A DNA stretch of 39,401 bases, taken from assembly GCA_905236815.1 (NCBI GenBank), contig CAJOPE010000053.1, positions 1 to 39,401 of the forward strand, written 5' to 3'. Below, one piece after another: positions 31,391 through 39,341 of this stretch (positions within the stretch are counted from its first letter, which is position 1; the number at the start of each line of letters is the position of its first letter). Below the pieces are notes generated by a model. It searched no databases. It was not told where the DNA came from and worked only from the letters and a program-made list of their open reading frames with translations. Origin of the DNA: an uncultured Prevotella sp. Lineage in GTDB: Bacteria > Bacteroidota > Bacteroidia > Bacteroidales > Bacteroidaceae. A program made the position numbers and the translations under genes.

Positions 31391-31478
31391 CTTCTCGTTT
31401 GCATAGGAGAGCCGTAATGACTGGTTGTTGAATATAGAATGGGTTATAAATTCAGTTATAACACCATATTATAATGGT

Positions 31479-31648
31479 TTGTCAATATCCGTTGCTCGTG
31501 GCATTCCCTCTCTTTGATCTCCCCACAAGTGGGGGAGAAATGCTGAATATTTAGTTTTCGTAATTATCAATGCTAATATTTCCTCATTCCTCAATATTAT
31601 TTTGAATGATTTCATTATGCTGTTTCTGCTTTGCTTTCGTTGACTGCA
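31479..31648. repeat. Direct repeat, copy B
   Basis: It matches copy A over about 170 bp with scattered substitutions. One C is missing in the palindrome (CTCCCCACAAGTGGGGGAG). The similarity extends well beyond the palindromic element, so a local segment was duplicated rather than the element inserted twice. Confidence 0.75.
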
Positions 31649-31675
31649 TTATTTCTTATTTGCCTAAAAATGAAA

Positions 31676-31712
31676 ACCCCAGGTGCAGATGATTAATTCC
31701 TGTACCTGGGGT
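31676..31712 (-). terminator. Terminator of the HTCS gene
   Basis: ACCCCAGGT (31676-31684) pairs with ACCTGGGGT (31704-31712). On the minus strand it is followed by TTTCATTTTTAGG. It lies 29 bp past the HTCS stop. Confidence 0.85.
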
Positions 31713-31740
31713 ATGTATGTAACTTCAATAATTGAGTTTA

Positions 31741-34700
31741 TTAACTTTCCTCTTCATCCTCTTTGTCGCGATACTCAGAAGGAGTCATGCCGACCTCTTT
31801 CTTGAATACCTTAGAGAAGTACTTCGGATCGCTGAAACCAACACCGTAGGCAATCTGTGATAAGGTCTCATTCGAGTTCTTGATGAGTTTCTGAGCTCTC
31901 AGCAAACGAATGTGTCGAACCAGATCAACAGGAGTCATACCAGTTTCGGTCTTGATCTTTGAGTAGAGGACACTGCGGCTCATACCTACCTCCATAGCGA
32001 TGTCGTCAATCTTGAGGCTTGGATTTGCCATATTCTCATTTACATAGTCGATTACCTGGCGGATTACAGGATCTACACCATCCTGTTTCTGCTGTGTATC
32101 TTCCTCTTGCTTAGGATTTGCAATCTCTAAAGATTCCTGCTGCTCAGAAATCTGACTGTCGATATCAACAGGCGAGCTTGTCACCACAATAGGACGAACT
32201 GTTGTTGTCATTGTGTCTGCATCTTCCTTCTCCTGAATCATCTTCAGAACATTCTGCTGATACATCTGCTGTTGCATCAATACGTTCTTGATACGGCCTC
32301 TCAGGTAGGTTGCAGAGAATGGTTTCGTGATATATCCCATTACACCCTCGGCAATACCCTGATTCTGGTCCTCGATAGAGGCTCTTGCCGACAATATAAT
32401 AATAGGTATATGAGCAATATCTGGATCCTGCTTAATGCGGTGTACCATTTCCAAACCATCCATTACCGGCATTGTGATATCAGTGAGGATGAAGTCTGGC
32501 ATTTCCTGCTTTGTCTTCTCAAGACCGATTGCTCCATTTTCTGCCTGCAGAATGTTGTAGTCTTTGTGCAGAATGCTATAGAGGAATGCGCGAAGTTCTG
32601 GGTTGTCATCAACGATGAGGATAGAGGTTGACTTGCTTTCCTCGTTTTCTTCTTCTATTGTGGATTCTTCGATATTTCTCAGATATTCGCCTGCATTCTC
32701 ATCTGTGATACCTTCTGTATCCTGATTAGCGAATACATCGTTAGTGTATCCGTCACCCATTGTGAAGTTGTCGTTATCATACTTCAGCATCTTGTTCACG
32801 ATGTCGAGCATGTTTGATGAATTGTTCTTCACCATCTGCAGTAACATTTTTCCCTTTTCAGAGAGTGTCTCTGTGCGCAGAACCTCTCCAACAGGTCCAC
32901 CGATAAGTGAGAGTGGTGTGCGAATCTTGTGAGACATATCACTATAGAATTCAGACTTCATCTTGCTAATGTTGTGATCAAACTTTGCTCTCTGTCTTAC
33001 ATTATATAAATGTACGCCGATGAAGATGAGTGAGAGCAGAATTCCCACATAGAACATCTTACCCCATATACTTTCAGAGAAAGTAGGGTGGGCGTAGATT
33101 TTCAGTTCGGTGATGTTATTACCTGCCCATACACCGTGTGTATTGGTAGCCTTTACTCGAAGAGTGTGTTCACCATAAGGGAAATCGTTAAAGGATACAT
33201 TGTGTGTGCTTCCCAGTTGTTCCCATTTTCCGTCATCGAGCTGGTAGGCATACTTCATCTGATAGTTGCGTGAATAGTCGAGTGAAGCAAAGTGAATTGC
33301 TACATTTCGCTTGTCAGATGGTATGTCGAGTAATGGTGTATGTAGTATAGGGGTAGGCGCATCTGTACCAGGGTGAGTGGCATAGGTGAAGATGATCTTC
33401 GGCACATAATTGGTCTTCGTGAACTTTCCTGGCTGGAAAGAGAAGGCACCGCCCTTCATGCCCACAGAGATGCGGTTGTCCTTCGCATCGTAGTATGGGG
33501 TACAAGTTGTGAAGTTCAGGTTAGAGTCGAAATCATTAGGACCAAACACATTCACCTCTTTTGTCTGAGGGTTGAAAAGGTTGATAGTCGACTCACGAAT
33601 TACCCAGATATTTCCGTCACCATCCTCGATAATACCCTGTGCAGTACCACCTTCTGGGTTGAACTGCTTCAGAGTTTCTACCTGTATATTGTCCTTGAGC
33701 AATGAGTTTCCATTATACATCTCAATTGCTCCACCAATTTCAGAGATATAGGTCTTACCATCACTTGCTGTAAAAATATCTGCGATGTCATCTGCAGAAA
33801 GCGAGGTGCAGTGTGGCTTCTTGATGTGCTGGCTGATGAAATACCTTATCTGGTTTAGGTTTCTGATATCATTCTTGAAAGCTACCAAACCATCAGTTGT
33901 AGCCAGACGGATCTCATTACGATAGCTGATAATTCTTCTTACGAACTGGAATTGATTCTTTGGATAGCTCGTGAAGAAGTTCTCTGTATTGAGGAAAGAT
34001 ACACCGCTGGCATCCTCCTTTACAAGGTTGATACCTCTGTTGGTTCCTACCCAGACTTTTCCATCACGATCAACTTCCAGCGACTGCACTTTGTTGCTGT
34101 TGAGTGAGCTCTTGCTGTCGTTGTGGGTGTAATGTTGTATCTGGCCATTATTATAGGTATAGAGTCCATCTCCATCGGTGGCAATCCATATTTTTCCATT
34201 CTTGTCTTTTTCCAGTGCTGTAATAGCGGCACCATTACTAAAGGTAGTATGTTGATTTTGGAAACTTCCACCTTGGTTGAGAAAATCCAGTCGTGAGGCT
34301 CTTCCTTTCTCGTTGAGTGAGAGATTAGAGACACTACCATCCGAGTAGCCTCCCCAATAGCTGCTACCATCCTTGAGCAAGGTCTTCATATCCTTTTCGC
34401 CCGAATAGTGGCCCACATAGAAGTTGTGGTACTTGAAGTTGAGCTGCATCAGGTTGAAATGACCTGTTACCCATAGAATCTTCTGGTCGCTGATGAAGTA
34501 CTTATCGATGTATGGAATGACCTTAGCGTCATTATAGGAATAGGTTACTAGTGGGAAAGCCTCCAGTTCTCCCTTTTCCTCGTTGTAGTAAGCAAAAGAT
34601 CCGTTGTTTGGAATACACCAAATTGTACCATGCTCGTCCTCCATGATAAAAGGCACACGGCTGGTGGTTCTTAGCTTGGAATCCTCAACATCGGCTGTCA

Positions 34701-35712
34701 TCCATCTAGTATGCCAGGTTTTAGGGTCGAGCAGAGTAATACCATTACCTTGAGTGAACACCCAGATTCTCTTCTTGGAATCCTGGAAAAGCTTCACTAC
34801 GTGTGCAGAAGGCTGATTAGGATTCTGTACAGGAATCAATGTGAACTTGTGGGTGTTAATGGTATAAAGACCGATACCCTGGTCGGTTGACAGCAATACG
34901 TGATTATCGCCTGACCTCAGCAGTGAATGAATCTCTGTGATTTCAGGCGGAAGCTGGATTTCGATCGGACATTTTGTACCCTTGAGATAGTAGGCAAACT
35001 TACCCTCGTAGGAAGAGAGGAAAACATATTTGCCTACGGATACCATGTCATCGTACTTGGTGTCGCAGAAGAATTCGGTACCATAGATATAGATGCCTCT
35101 GTCGGTGAAAAGCCATTCACGGCCCTCATCATCGAGTTGTACACTCAACATCTTTCGAGCCTGGCCCATCTTGAAACGGTCGCCATAGCCAATGGTAGTT
35201 TCTTTGGTGAAGGTATGCGTTTTCTCATCCACACGGATGATAGCATGGTTGGTGCTGTCGGAGATCCATGTAACACTATCCCTAAGTGGATAAACGCGGT
35301 CGGCGATAAAGTCAAAGCCATAGATTTCCTTTACGGCACTACTCACATCGTGAAATTCGCTGCTTCTAGTGTCGAAAAGATATAAATGGTCATCACCAGT
35401 TATCACCCAGATATCACTAAAGACATTTGGGTGGAGATATTTTATACGATTGGTTGAGAGGAAATCAAGATCGTCACCAACTTCGTCGCGAAATGTAGAA
35501 AAGTGGTAGCCGTCGTAATAACAGAGTCCATTCCAAGTGCCGAACCACATTAAGTGATCGGGTGCCTGGTCGAGGTCACTGATGGTGTTTGCAGCGAGTC
35601 CGTCCTCCAATGAGAATACTCTTACGTCGCAATAGGGTTGGGCCATTGCTGACAATGCAAACACACACTCCATTATGAAAACGACTAATCTCTTCTGTGG
35701 CAATAGAATCAT
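31741..35712 (-). CDS. Hybrid two-component regulator (HTCS) lacking the kinase ATP-binding domain
   Basis: The protein has 1323 residues. Order: a signal peptide or signal anchor (1-24), Reg_prop propeller repeats that form a periplasmic sensor (about 30-760), a Y_Y_Y domain (about 785-875), a membrane helix (about 887-903), a DHp-like segment with the H-box SHKIRTP (H928), a receiver (D1035-D1036 pocket, phospho-acceptor D1078, about 1030-1150), a Gln/Glu-rich linker, and an AraC-type DNA-binding domain (about 1215-1318). Between H928 and the receiver there are only about 105 residues, ending in an acidic linker. The N, G1, F and G2 boxes of the ATPase are absent, and the E after the His is K929. 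It cannot phosphorylate itself. It has no susCD-type target next to it. Confidence 0.9.
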   Translation of the reverse strand: MILLPQKRLVVFIMECVFALSAMAQPYCDVRVFSLEDGLAANTISDLDQAPDHLMWFGTWNGLCYYDGYHFSTFRDEVGDDLDFLSTNRIKYLHPNVFSDIWVITGDDHLYLFDTRSSEFHDVSSAVKEIYGFDFIADRVYPLRDSVTWISDSTNHAIIRVDEKTHTFTKETTIGYGDRFKMGQARKMLSVQLDDEGREWLFTDRGIYIYGTEFFCDTKYDDMVSVGKYVFLSSYEGKFAYYLKGTKCPIEIQLPPEITEIHSLLRSGDNHVLLSTDQGIGLYTINTHKFTLIPVQNPNQPSAHVVKLFQDSKKRIWVFTQGNGITLLDPKTWHTRWMTADVEDSKLRTTSRVPFIMEDEHGTIWCIPNNGSFAYYNEEKGELEAFPLVTYSYNDAKVIPYIDKYFISDQKILWVTGHFNLMQLNFKYHNFYVGHYSGEKDMKTLLKDGSSYWGGYSDGSVSNLSLNEKGRASRLDFLNQGGSFQNQHTTFSNGAAITALEKDKNGKIWIATDGDGLYTYNNGQIQHYTHNDSKSSLNSNKVQSLEVDRDGKVWVGTNRGINLVKEDASGVSFLNTENFFTSYPKNQFQFVRRIISYRNEIRLATTDGLVAFKNDIRNLNQIRYFISQHIKKPHCTSLSADDIADIFTASDGKTYISEIGGAIEMYNGNSLLKDNIQVETLKQFNPEGGTAQGIIEDGDGNIWVIRESTINLFNPQTKEVNVFGPNDFDSNLNFTTCTPYYDAKDNRISVGMKGGAFSFQPGKFTKTNYVPKIIFTYATHPGTDAPTPILHTPLLDIPSDKRNVAIHFASLDYSRNYQMKYAYQLDDGKWEQLGSTHNVSFNDFPYGEHTLRVKATNTHGVWAGNNITELKIYAHPTFSESIWGKMFYVGILLSLIFIGVHLYNVRQRAKFDHNISKMKSEFYSDMSHKIRTPLSLIGGPVGEVLRTETLSEKGKMLLQMVKNNSSNMLDIVNKMLKYDNDNFTMGDGYTNDVFANQDTEGITDENAGEYLRNIEESTIEEENEESKSTSILIVDDNPELRAFLYSILHKDYNILQAENGAIGLEKTKQEMPDFILTDITMPVMDGLEMVHRIKQDPDIAHIPIIILSARASIEDQNQGIAEGVMGYITKPFSATYLRGRIKNVLMQQQMYQQNVLKMIQEKEDADTMTTTVRPIVVTSSPVDIDSQISEQQESLEIANPKQEEDTQQKQDGVDPVIRQVIDYVNENMANPSLKIDDIAMEVGMSRSVLYSKIKTETGMTPVDLVRHIRLLRAQKLIKNSNETLSQIAYGVGFSDPKYFSKVFKKEVGMTPSEYRDKEDEEES

Positions 35713-35818
35713 AGTGCTGAGTGTTTATTGGCATCACGAAGTTTGTGGCAATAAATGCGTTAATGCGATTTGTCTTCGGATGTTTAGTTTAATGTTTACT
35801 TATCGATATAATTTAATG

Positions 35819-35826
35819 CAAATTTA
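35819..35826 (-). promoter_or_regulatory. -7 element of the HTCS gene
   Basis: On the minus strand this reads TAAATTTG, with an AT-rich leader of about 100 nt. Bases 35713-36012 hold only this and the divergent promoter of the next gene. Confidence 0.5.
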
Positions 35827-35964
35827 CTCAAAAAGTTGTAAAGTTGCAACAATTATAGTAAATAAAATCTACTTTTATATTATTATTTCTTGTTTTCGAA
35901 CAAATCCAATATTTTATTGCAAGAAATATTCGCTCAGTATTACGGATATGTCCAATCTATTTAG

Positions 35965-35972
35965 TATCTTTG
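35965..35972 (+). promoter_or_regulatory. -7 element of lipoprotein gene 1
   Basis: TATCTTTG, exact consensus. The leader is about 35 nt. Confidence 0.7.
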
Positions 35973-36012
35973 CAGGCATAAACAGCAATTTACTAATTAA
36001 TTTTATTAGATT

Positions 36013-36513
36013 ATGAAGAAGAAATCAACGCTATTCACACTTGTATTTATCTCGATTTTGTCACTTTGCTTTACTTCTTGTCAGACTGATGAACAACAGC
36101 TTGCCTCTTACCTCGATGGTATTTGGGAAGGCAATATTACTAACGACAAAGATAGATGGGATGTAACTATGGAATTTGTTCAGGAGAATCCTTATAGTCG
36201 AAGTGGCTATGGTTATGAGGAAGATCATGGATGGAGAAATGGCAGCTATACACGAGTAAGATTCACTTGGGCTGTAGATCTGAGTCGCCGATTGATTTTG
36301 TTGAGATATAGTGATGGAACAAATGTAGAGGTGGAATACGATCGCCTTCCATATTCTGATCGGTTGAGTGAACGCTTTACTGGTTGGATGTATACTGATA
36401 GAAATTCAAAAGCATCTTTCTACCTTCTTAAAACTGGTAATCATTCCAATAGAGATCGTGATTACTATGATGATTATGGCTATAGTAAGCAGCAAACTGT
36501 TCCTACAGAATAG
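36013..36513 (+). CDS. Small lipoprotein 1, lipocalin-like beta fold possible
   Basis: The protein has 166 residues with the lipoprotein signal MKKKSTLFTLVFISILSLCFTSC. The mature part opens with LDGIWEGNI and has alternating strands (VTMEFVQ, RVRFTWAVD, LILLRYSDGTNVEVEYDR, FTGWMYTDRNSKASFYL). The tail is rich in Asp, Tyr and Arg (RDRDYYDDYGYSKQQ). The strand pattern matches the lipoprotein at 36922-37599, so they are probably paralogs. The WxG start and about 100-residue beta core recall small lipocalin-like proteins; no function can be assigned. Confidence 0.78.
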   Translation: MKKKSTLFTLVFISILSLCFTSCQTDEQQLASYLDGIWEGNITNDKDRWDVTMEFVQENPYSRSGYGYEEDHGWRNGSYTRVRFTWAVDLSRRLILLRYSDGTNVEVEYDRLPYSDRLSERFTGWMYTDRNSKASFYLLKTGNHSNRDRDYYDDYGYSKQQTVPTE

Positions 36514-36534
36514 TTCTTATATAATTAAGGTATG

Positions 36535-36574
36535 AAGTCCTCCGTAGAAAATAGATTCTGCGGAGGACTTTTTA
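36535..36574 (+). terminator. Terminator after lipoprotein gene 1
   Basis: AAGTCCTCCG (36535-36544) pairs with CGGAGGACTT (36561-36570), with a further short inner pairing, and is followed by TTTACTTTT. Confidence 0.85.
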
Positions 36575-36589
36575 CTTTTAGCTTTGTTG

Positions 36590-36810
36590 CTTATCTAGTG
36601 GCATACCTCTCTGTCTAGAAGTCTTCACTATCCTTCCTGCTCCCCAATGCAAATGGGGAGGGTATCTAATTTTATCTATATCAAAGTCACGAACAACCTT
36701 ATTATAGAGGGAAATGAAGCCCTCTCCCTGAAGGGGAGAGCGGGGAGAGAGGCTTCTCTTTTCTGGAGGGGAGAGCGGGGAGGGAGTTCTTCATCCCTCC
36801 AACACTATAG
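36590..36810. repeat. GC-rich intergenic repeat cluster
   Basis: It opens with GTGGCATACCTCTCTGTC, a relic of the dispersed element. Then come CTCCCCAATGCAAATGGGGAG (36640-36660) and two direct copies of GGGGAGAGCGGGGAG, at about 36734-36748 and 36769-36783. Between them, CCCTCTCCCTGAAGGGGAG pairs as a short hairpin. There is no plausible gene. The 408-bp gap otherwise holds only the terminator and the promoter. Confidence 0.6.
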
Positions 36811-36864
36811 GGAAATCCCCCGCCCAAATAGGAAATATTCCTCTTTGCGTGAATAAAATATGCT

Positions 36865-36872
36865 TATCTTTG
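36865..36872 (+). promoter_or_regulatory. -7 element of lipoprotein gene 2
   Basis: TATCTTTG, exact consensus. The leader is about 45 nt. It supports the ATG at 36922 over the GTG at 36898. Confidence 0.7.
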
Positions 36873-36921
36873 CATCAGTTTTAATAAACAACAATTCGTG
36901 AAACTTTTAAATATTACGAGT

Positions 36922-37599
36922 ATGAAACGTTTTTCTACATATATGACAATGCTGGTTTTAGCAGCTATGACAATGACCCTCACAGGTTGTGAATATGATG
37001 ACTATTATGATGACCCATGGTGGTATTCACATAACAATGGATCCTATGGTTATAACAACAACTATTATAATGGTAGAGATGATTACGGCAATAGTAATAA
37101 TGGAAATACCATTATCGACGAAGCTCAGGTTCTCGCAGGTGAGTGGGGCGGAACTGCAAAGTTCTACAACAATGCAACAGGCGAAACTGCTGAATATAAT
37201 GCCAGCTTCATCTTCGTTCAGAACAATTCAACTGCAACAAAAGGTACTGGTATTGAGCAGGACTATATAATGGAGAACGGACAGATAACCGATGAGCAGA
37301 CATTGCATTTCGACTGGTATATCGCTGAGAATGGCAATATCTATGTGAAATATGCAAGTGGTAACACATTCGTTCTTGATGCAGCCGCCAACCAACACGG
37401 ATTCTGGCTTAGCGAAAAAGATGGTACTTTCGAAGGTTACATGTTAGGCTCAAATAATAACGACTACATGTATATCAACCTTTCAAGAGTGAGAAGCTAT
37501 GCTAAGGGTACCACATCAATCGTAAGAAAGGACTATGGTTCTAGCTTTATAGCTAAACCTAACAATGATAATATTGTGAAAAAGTTGCCTAAGAGATAA
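36922..37599 (+). CDS. Small lipoprotein 2, paralog of lipoprotein 1
   Basis: The protein has 225 residues. The signal MKRFSTYMTMLVLAAMTMTLTGC puts the lipidated cysteine at 23. A very Tyr/Asn/Asp-rich low-complexity linker follows (about 25-65, EYDDYYDDPWWY...). The folded part starts at LAGEWGGTAKFY and has the same order of strands as lipoprotein 1: SFIFVQNN, LHFDWYIAENGNIYVKYASGNTF, then FWLSEKDGTFEGYM and DYMYINL. The basic C-terminus ends IVKKLPKR. It is probably surface- or periplasm-exposed. Function unknown. Confidence 0.8.
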   Translation: MKRFSTYMTMLVLAAMTMTLTGCEYDDYYDDPWWYSHNNGSYGYNNNYYNGRDDYGNSNNGNTIIDEAQVLAGEWGGTAKFYNNATGETAEYNASFIFVQNNSTATKGTGIEQDYIMENGQITDEQTLHFDWYIAENGNIYVKYASGNTFVLDAAANQHGFWLSEKDGTFEGYMLGSNNNDYMYINLSRVRSYAKGTTSIVRKDYGSSFIAKPNNDNIVKKLPKR

Positions 37600-37676
37600 A
37601 CATTGAAACATTAAAACACGTTTTAGAAAATTAGGTAAAGAGAAATACCTAGCGCATTTATTAGACATAACATGGA

Positions 37677-37710
37677 AAAAGCCAAAACTCTGAGAAGAGT
37701 TTTGGCTTTT
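37677..37710. terminator. Bidirectional terminator between lipoprotein 2 and the nuclease
   Basis: AAAAGCCAAAACTCT (37677-37691) pairs perfectly with AGAGTTTTGGCTTTT (37696-37710) around a GAGA loop. The A- and T-runs at the ends make it work in both directions. The nuclease gene ends 25 bp further on. Confidence 0.9.
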
Positions 37711-37734
37711 CGCTGTTTATATCAGCTTAATATC

Positions 37735-38685
37735 TTAATTGGAAAGTCCCCAGAGACGCTTGATGTTTTCAACTGGAGTGCTTTCAACCTTGTTTTCGAT
37801 GTCGTCGGGAAGGTTGCAGAAGAAATCTATTCCAGTCTTTTCTTCAAGGTCATCAACGTTAACTACGTATGGACTGAGGTTCTTGCTGCTATTGGCCTCG
37901 TGCTTAAACCAGAAACCAATCGCTCTGTAACCAAGATAGTTCTTGCAGAGAACCACAGCATAGTAGTATTGTGGAATAACCATGCCATGAACTTTGTTTG
38001 GAAGAATCTGTTCCGATTTATCGATAGTTCCGCCCTTAACAACATAGAGCGTGTCGGCAAAAGGATGCGTGTTTCCATTGCTATCCTTGATGCTTTCTTT
38101 CTTCTTGTTGCGTACCCAAGCCTCCATGGTTGCCCAGACATAGGCATTGAAATTATTCAGCTGAGGCATCATGTTGGTGAGATAGAATGTCTGATAGTTT
38201 GCCATGAATGAGTTTACACGGTCTTGGGATGGGCACATGTGACCATGGTCATAGCCAGAACTATAGAATGGATCGTTTGCCAGCCAACTGTCGGGAAAAT
38301 CTTCATCTTGTGGATACTGAGGTTGACCCTTGCTTGAAGGATAGTAACGACTTACATTCTGCATGTTGTTGCTATCATCGATCTTATAGCAAGACCATCG
38401 GCAGGACTTTAAATCCCTATCCCATTCCACAGCATAGTTGAAGGCACCGTTGGCATAATGAGCTACCACAGCGCTGCTGCCACCTCTCAACTTCGGGAAT
38501 TCCAGGCTAGTTACAATTCCTGGTGTTTGTTCAGTAACCAAATTTTTGTTTGTGTTGTTTACATCTACCTGTGTTGTGTTACCCTGTTCGCTATTTGAAC
38601 CATTGCCAGATTCATTGTCGTCACTTCCGCAGGAAGAGACGGCGAGGCCGAGTGTGAGGCCTAAAATCAAAGAATAAAATCTCAT
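37735..38685 (-). CDS. Lipoprotein DNA/RNA non-specific endonuclease (NUC1 family)
   Basis: The protein has 316 residues. Lipoprotein signal MRFYSLILGLTLGLAVSSC (Cys19), then a Ser/Gly/Asn/Gln-rich linker (about 20-60). The His-Me-finger nuclease domain has GYDHGHMCPSQDR (D146, H147, general base H149) and LTNMMPQLNNFNAYVW, which supplies the Mg-binding Asn. In most NUC1 enzymes the motif is DRGH; here R is H147. The enzyme is expected outside the inner membrane, cutting DNA or RNA for nutrition or defence. The ATG at 38683-38685 starts the signal peptide; upstream codons overlap a terminator. I see no clear -7 element between 38686 and 38710. Confidence 0.88.
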   Translation of the reverse strand: MRFYSLILGLTLGLAVSSCGSDDNESGNGSNSEQGNTTQVDVNNTNKNLVTEQTPGIVTSLEFPKLRGGSSAVVAHYANGAFNYAVEWDRDLKSCRWSCYKIDDSNNMQNVSRYYPSSKGQPQYPQDEDFPDSWLANDPFYSSGYDHGHMCPSQDRVNSFMANYQTFYLTNMMPQLNNFNAYVWATMEAWVRNKKKESIKDSNGNTHPFADTLYVVKGGTIDKSEQILPNKVHGMVIPQYYYAVVLCKNYLGYRAIGFWFKHEANSSKNLSPYVVNVDDLEEKTGIDFFCNLPDDIENKVESTPVENIKRLWGLSN

Positions 38686-38710
38686 GTTGCGAATACTTAT
38701 TGAAAATAGA

Positions 38711-38756
38711 AAAAGTGCGACCGACCGTATATGCAACTACGCTCGAACGCACTTTT
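38711..38756 (-). terminator. Terminator after the L31 gene
   Basis: AAAAGTGCG (38711-38719) pairs with CGCACTTTT (38748-38756), with further weaker pairing inside. On the minus strand it ends in GCACTTTTTC. It lies 44 bp past the L31 stop and 25 bp before the nuclease start. Confidence 0.75.
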
Positions 38757-38799
38757 ATAGATAAATATATCCTTGTATCTTTAAGAAAGAAGGTATATA

Positions 38800-39051
38800 T
38801 TACTTCTTAAGCTTACCGTAACGGTTCATGAAGCGGTCAACACGACCTGCTGTATCGACAAGCTTGCTCTTACCTGTATAGAATGGGTGAGAGGTGCTTG
38901 AGATTTCGACCTTTACTACTGGGTAAGTTTCGCCTTCAAACTCTACTGTATCGTTAGTCTTGCATGTAGACTTTGTAAGGAACATATCGCCGTTGGACAT
39001 ATCCTTGAATACGACGGGACGATAGTCTTCTGGATGAATACCTTGTTTCAT
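38800..39051 (-). CDS. rpmE2: Ribosomal protein bL31, type B (zinc-free)
   Basis: The protein has 83 residues, typical for type B L31. It starts [21 protein letters not shown] and contains [24 protein letters not shown], split by the family loop. It has only one cysteine (C30), so it lacks the zinc-binding CxxC set of type A. It sits at the 50S central protuberance and bridges to the 30S head. In bacteria with both types, B replaces A when zinc is low. Here it may be the only copy, which the window cannot show. Its leader of about 70 nt has a small hairpin. Confidence 0.96.
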   Translation of the reverse strand: MKQGIHPEDYRPVVFKDMSNGDMFLTKSTCKTNDTVEFEGETYPVVKVEISSTSHPFYTGKSKLVDTAGRVDRFMNRYGKLKK

Positions 39052-39085
39052 TTTAATCTATTATTTATTGTTATTAATATTATTA

Positions 39086-39117
39086 TCACGTTAAGGACAT
39101 TAGCCCAAAGAGCGTAA
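39086..39117 (-). promoter_or_regulatory. Possible L31 leader hairpin
   Basis: In the leader, TTACG (39117-39113) can pair with CGTGA (39090-39086) and GGGC can pair with GUCC around UAAU (39106-39095). The two stems are separated by an internal loop. L31 leaders that bind the protein are known in several phyla; this one is not matched to any of them. Confidence 0.35.
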
Positions 39118-39125
39118 TTCGGATG

Positions 39126-39133
39126 CAAAAGTA
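39126..39133 (-). promoter_or_regulatory. -7 element of rpmE2
   Basis: On the minus strand this reads TACTTTTG. The leader is about 70 nt. Confidence 0.65.
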
Positions 39134-39201
39134 CAAATATTTTTGCTATCCACCAAATATAGAGCTATTTATTTTCTGTTAAATGCTGTTTCATCTGGCC
39201 T

Positions 39202-39341
39202 GAATAATTCATGGAATATCTTTACCATACTACTTCTCCCCCGTGTAACGGGGGAAATATGAGGATATACCGAAGATTAAGCAGCAAAGCTAATTTGAAA
39301 TTAGCATATAAACTTTGCTCGTGGCATACCCTCTTCTATGT
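39202..39341. repeat. Dispersed palindromic intergenic element, copy at the right end
   Basis: It aligns with 88-224: AATAATTCATGGAATATC..TTACCATACT..ACTTCTCCC, then the arms GAGGATATACC (39261-39271) and GGCATACCCTC (39323-39333), which are imperfect inverted repeats. Inside, GCTAATTT and AAATTAGC are adjacent (39289-39305). Beyond it, up to 39401, nothing further is seen. Confidence 0.6.

Larger units (their letters stand above)
30807..31675. other. AT-rich gene-free stretch
   Basis: No plausible gene is present. Bases 30807-31220 are T-rich on the plus strand with no clear hairpin. The rest holds two copies of a direct repeat (31221-31390 and 31479-31648), each containing the palindromic tail of the dispersed element. 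A short plus-strand frame here (31183-31431) runs through the repeat and is not supported. Confidence 0.6.

Noticed and set aside
31183..31431. An 82-codon plus-strand frame in the gene-free stretch
   Set aside because: It reads through the palindromic repeat, and copy B of the repeat breaks the frame.
31741..35712. HTCS as a frameshifted pseudogene
   Set aside because: One frame is open over 1323 codons with complete receiver and AraC domains; the missing ATPase domain is a clean replacement by a linker, not a frame break.
36647..36856. A 69-codon frame in the GC-rich repeat cluster
   Set aside because: It consists of repeat DNA (GRAGREASLFWRGERGG) and has no promoter or family resemblance.
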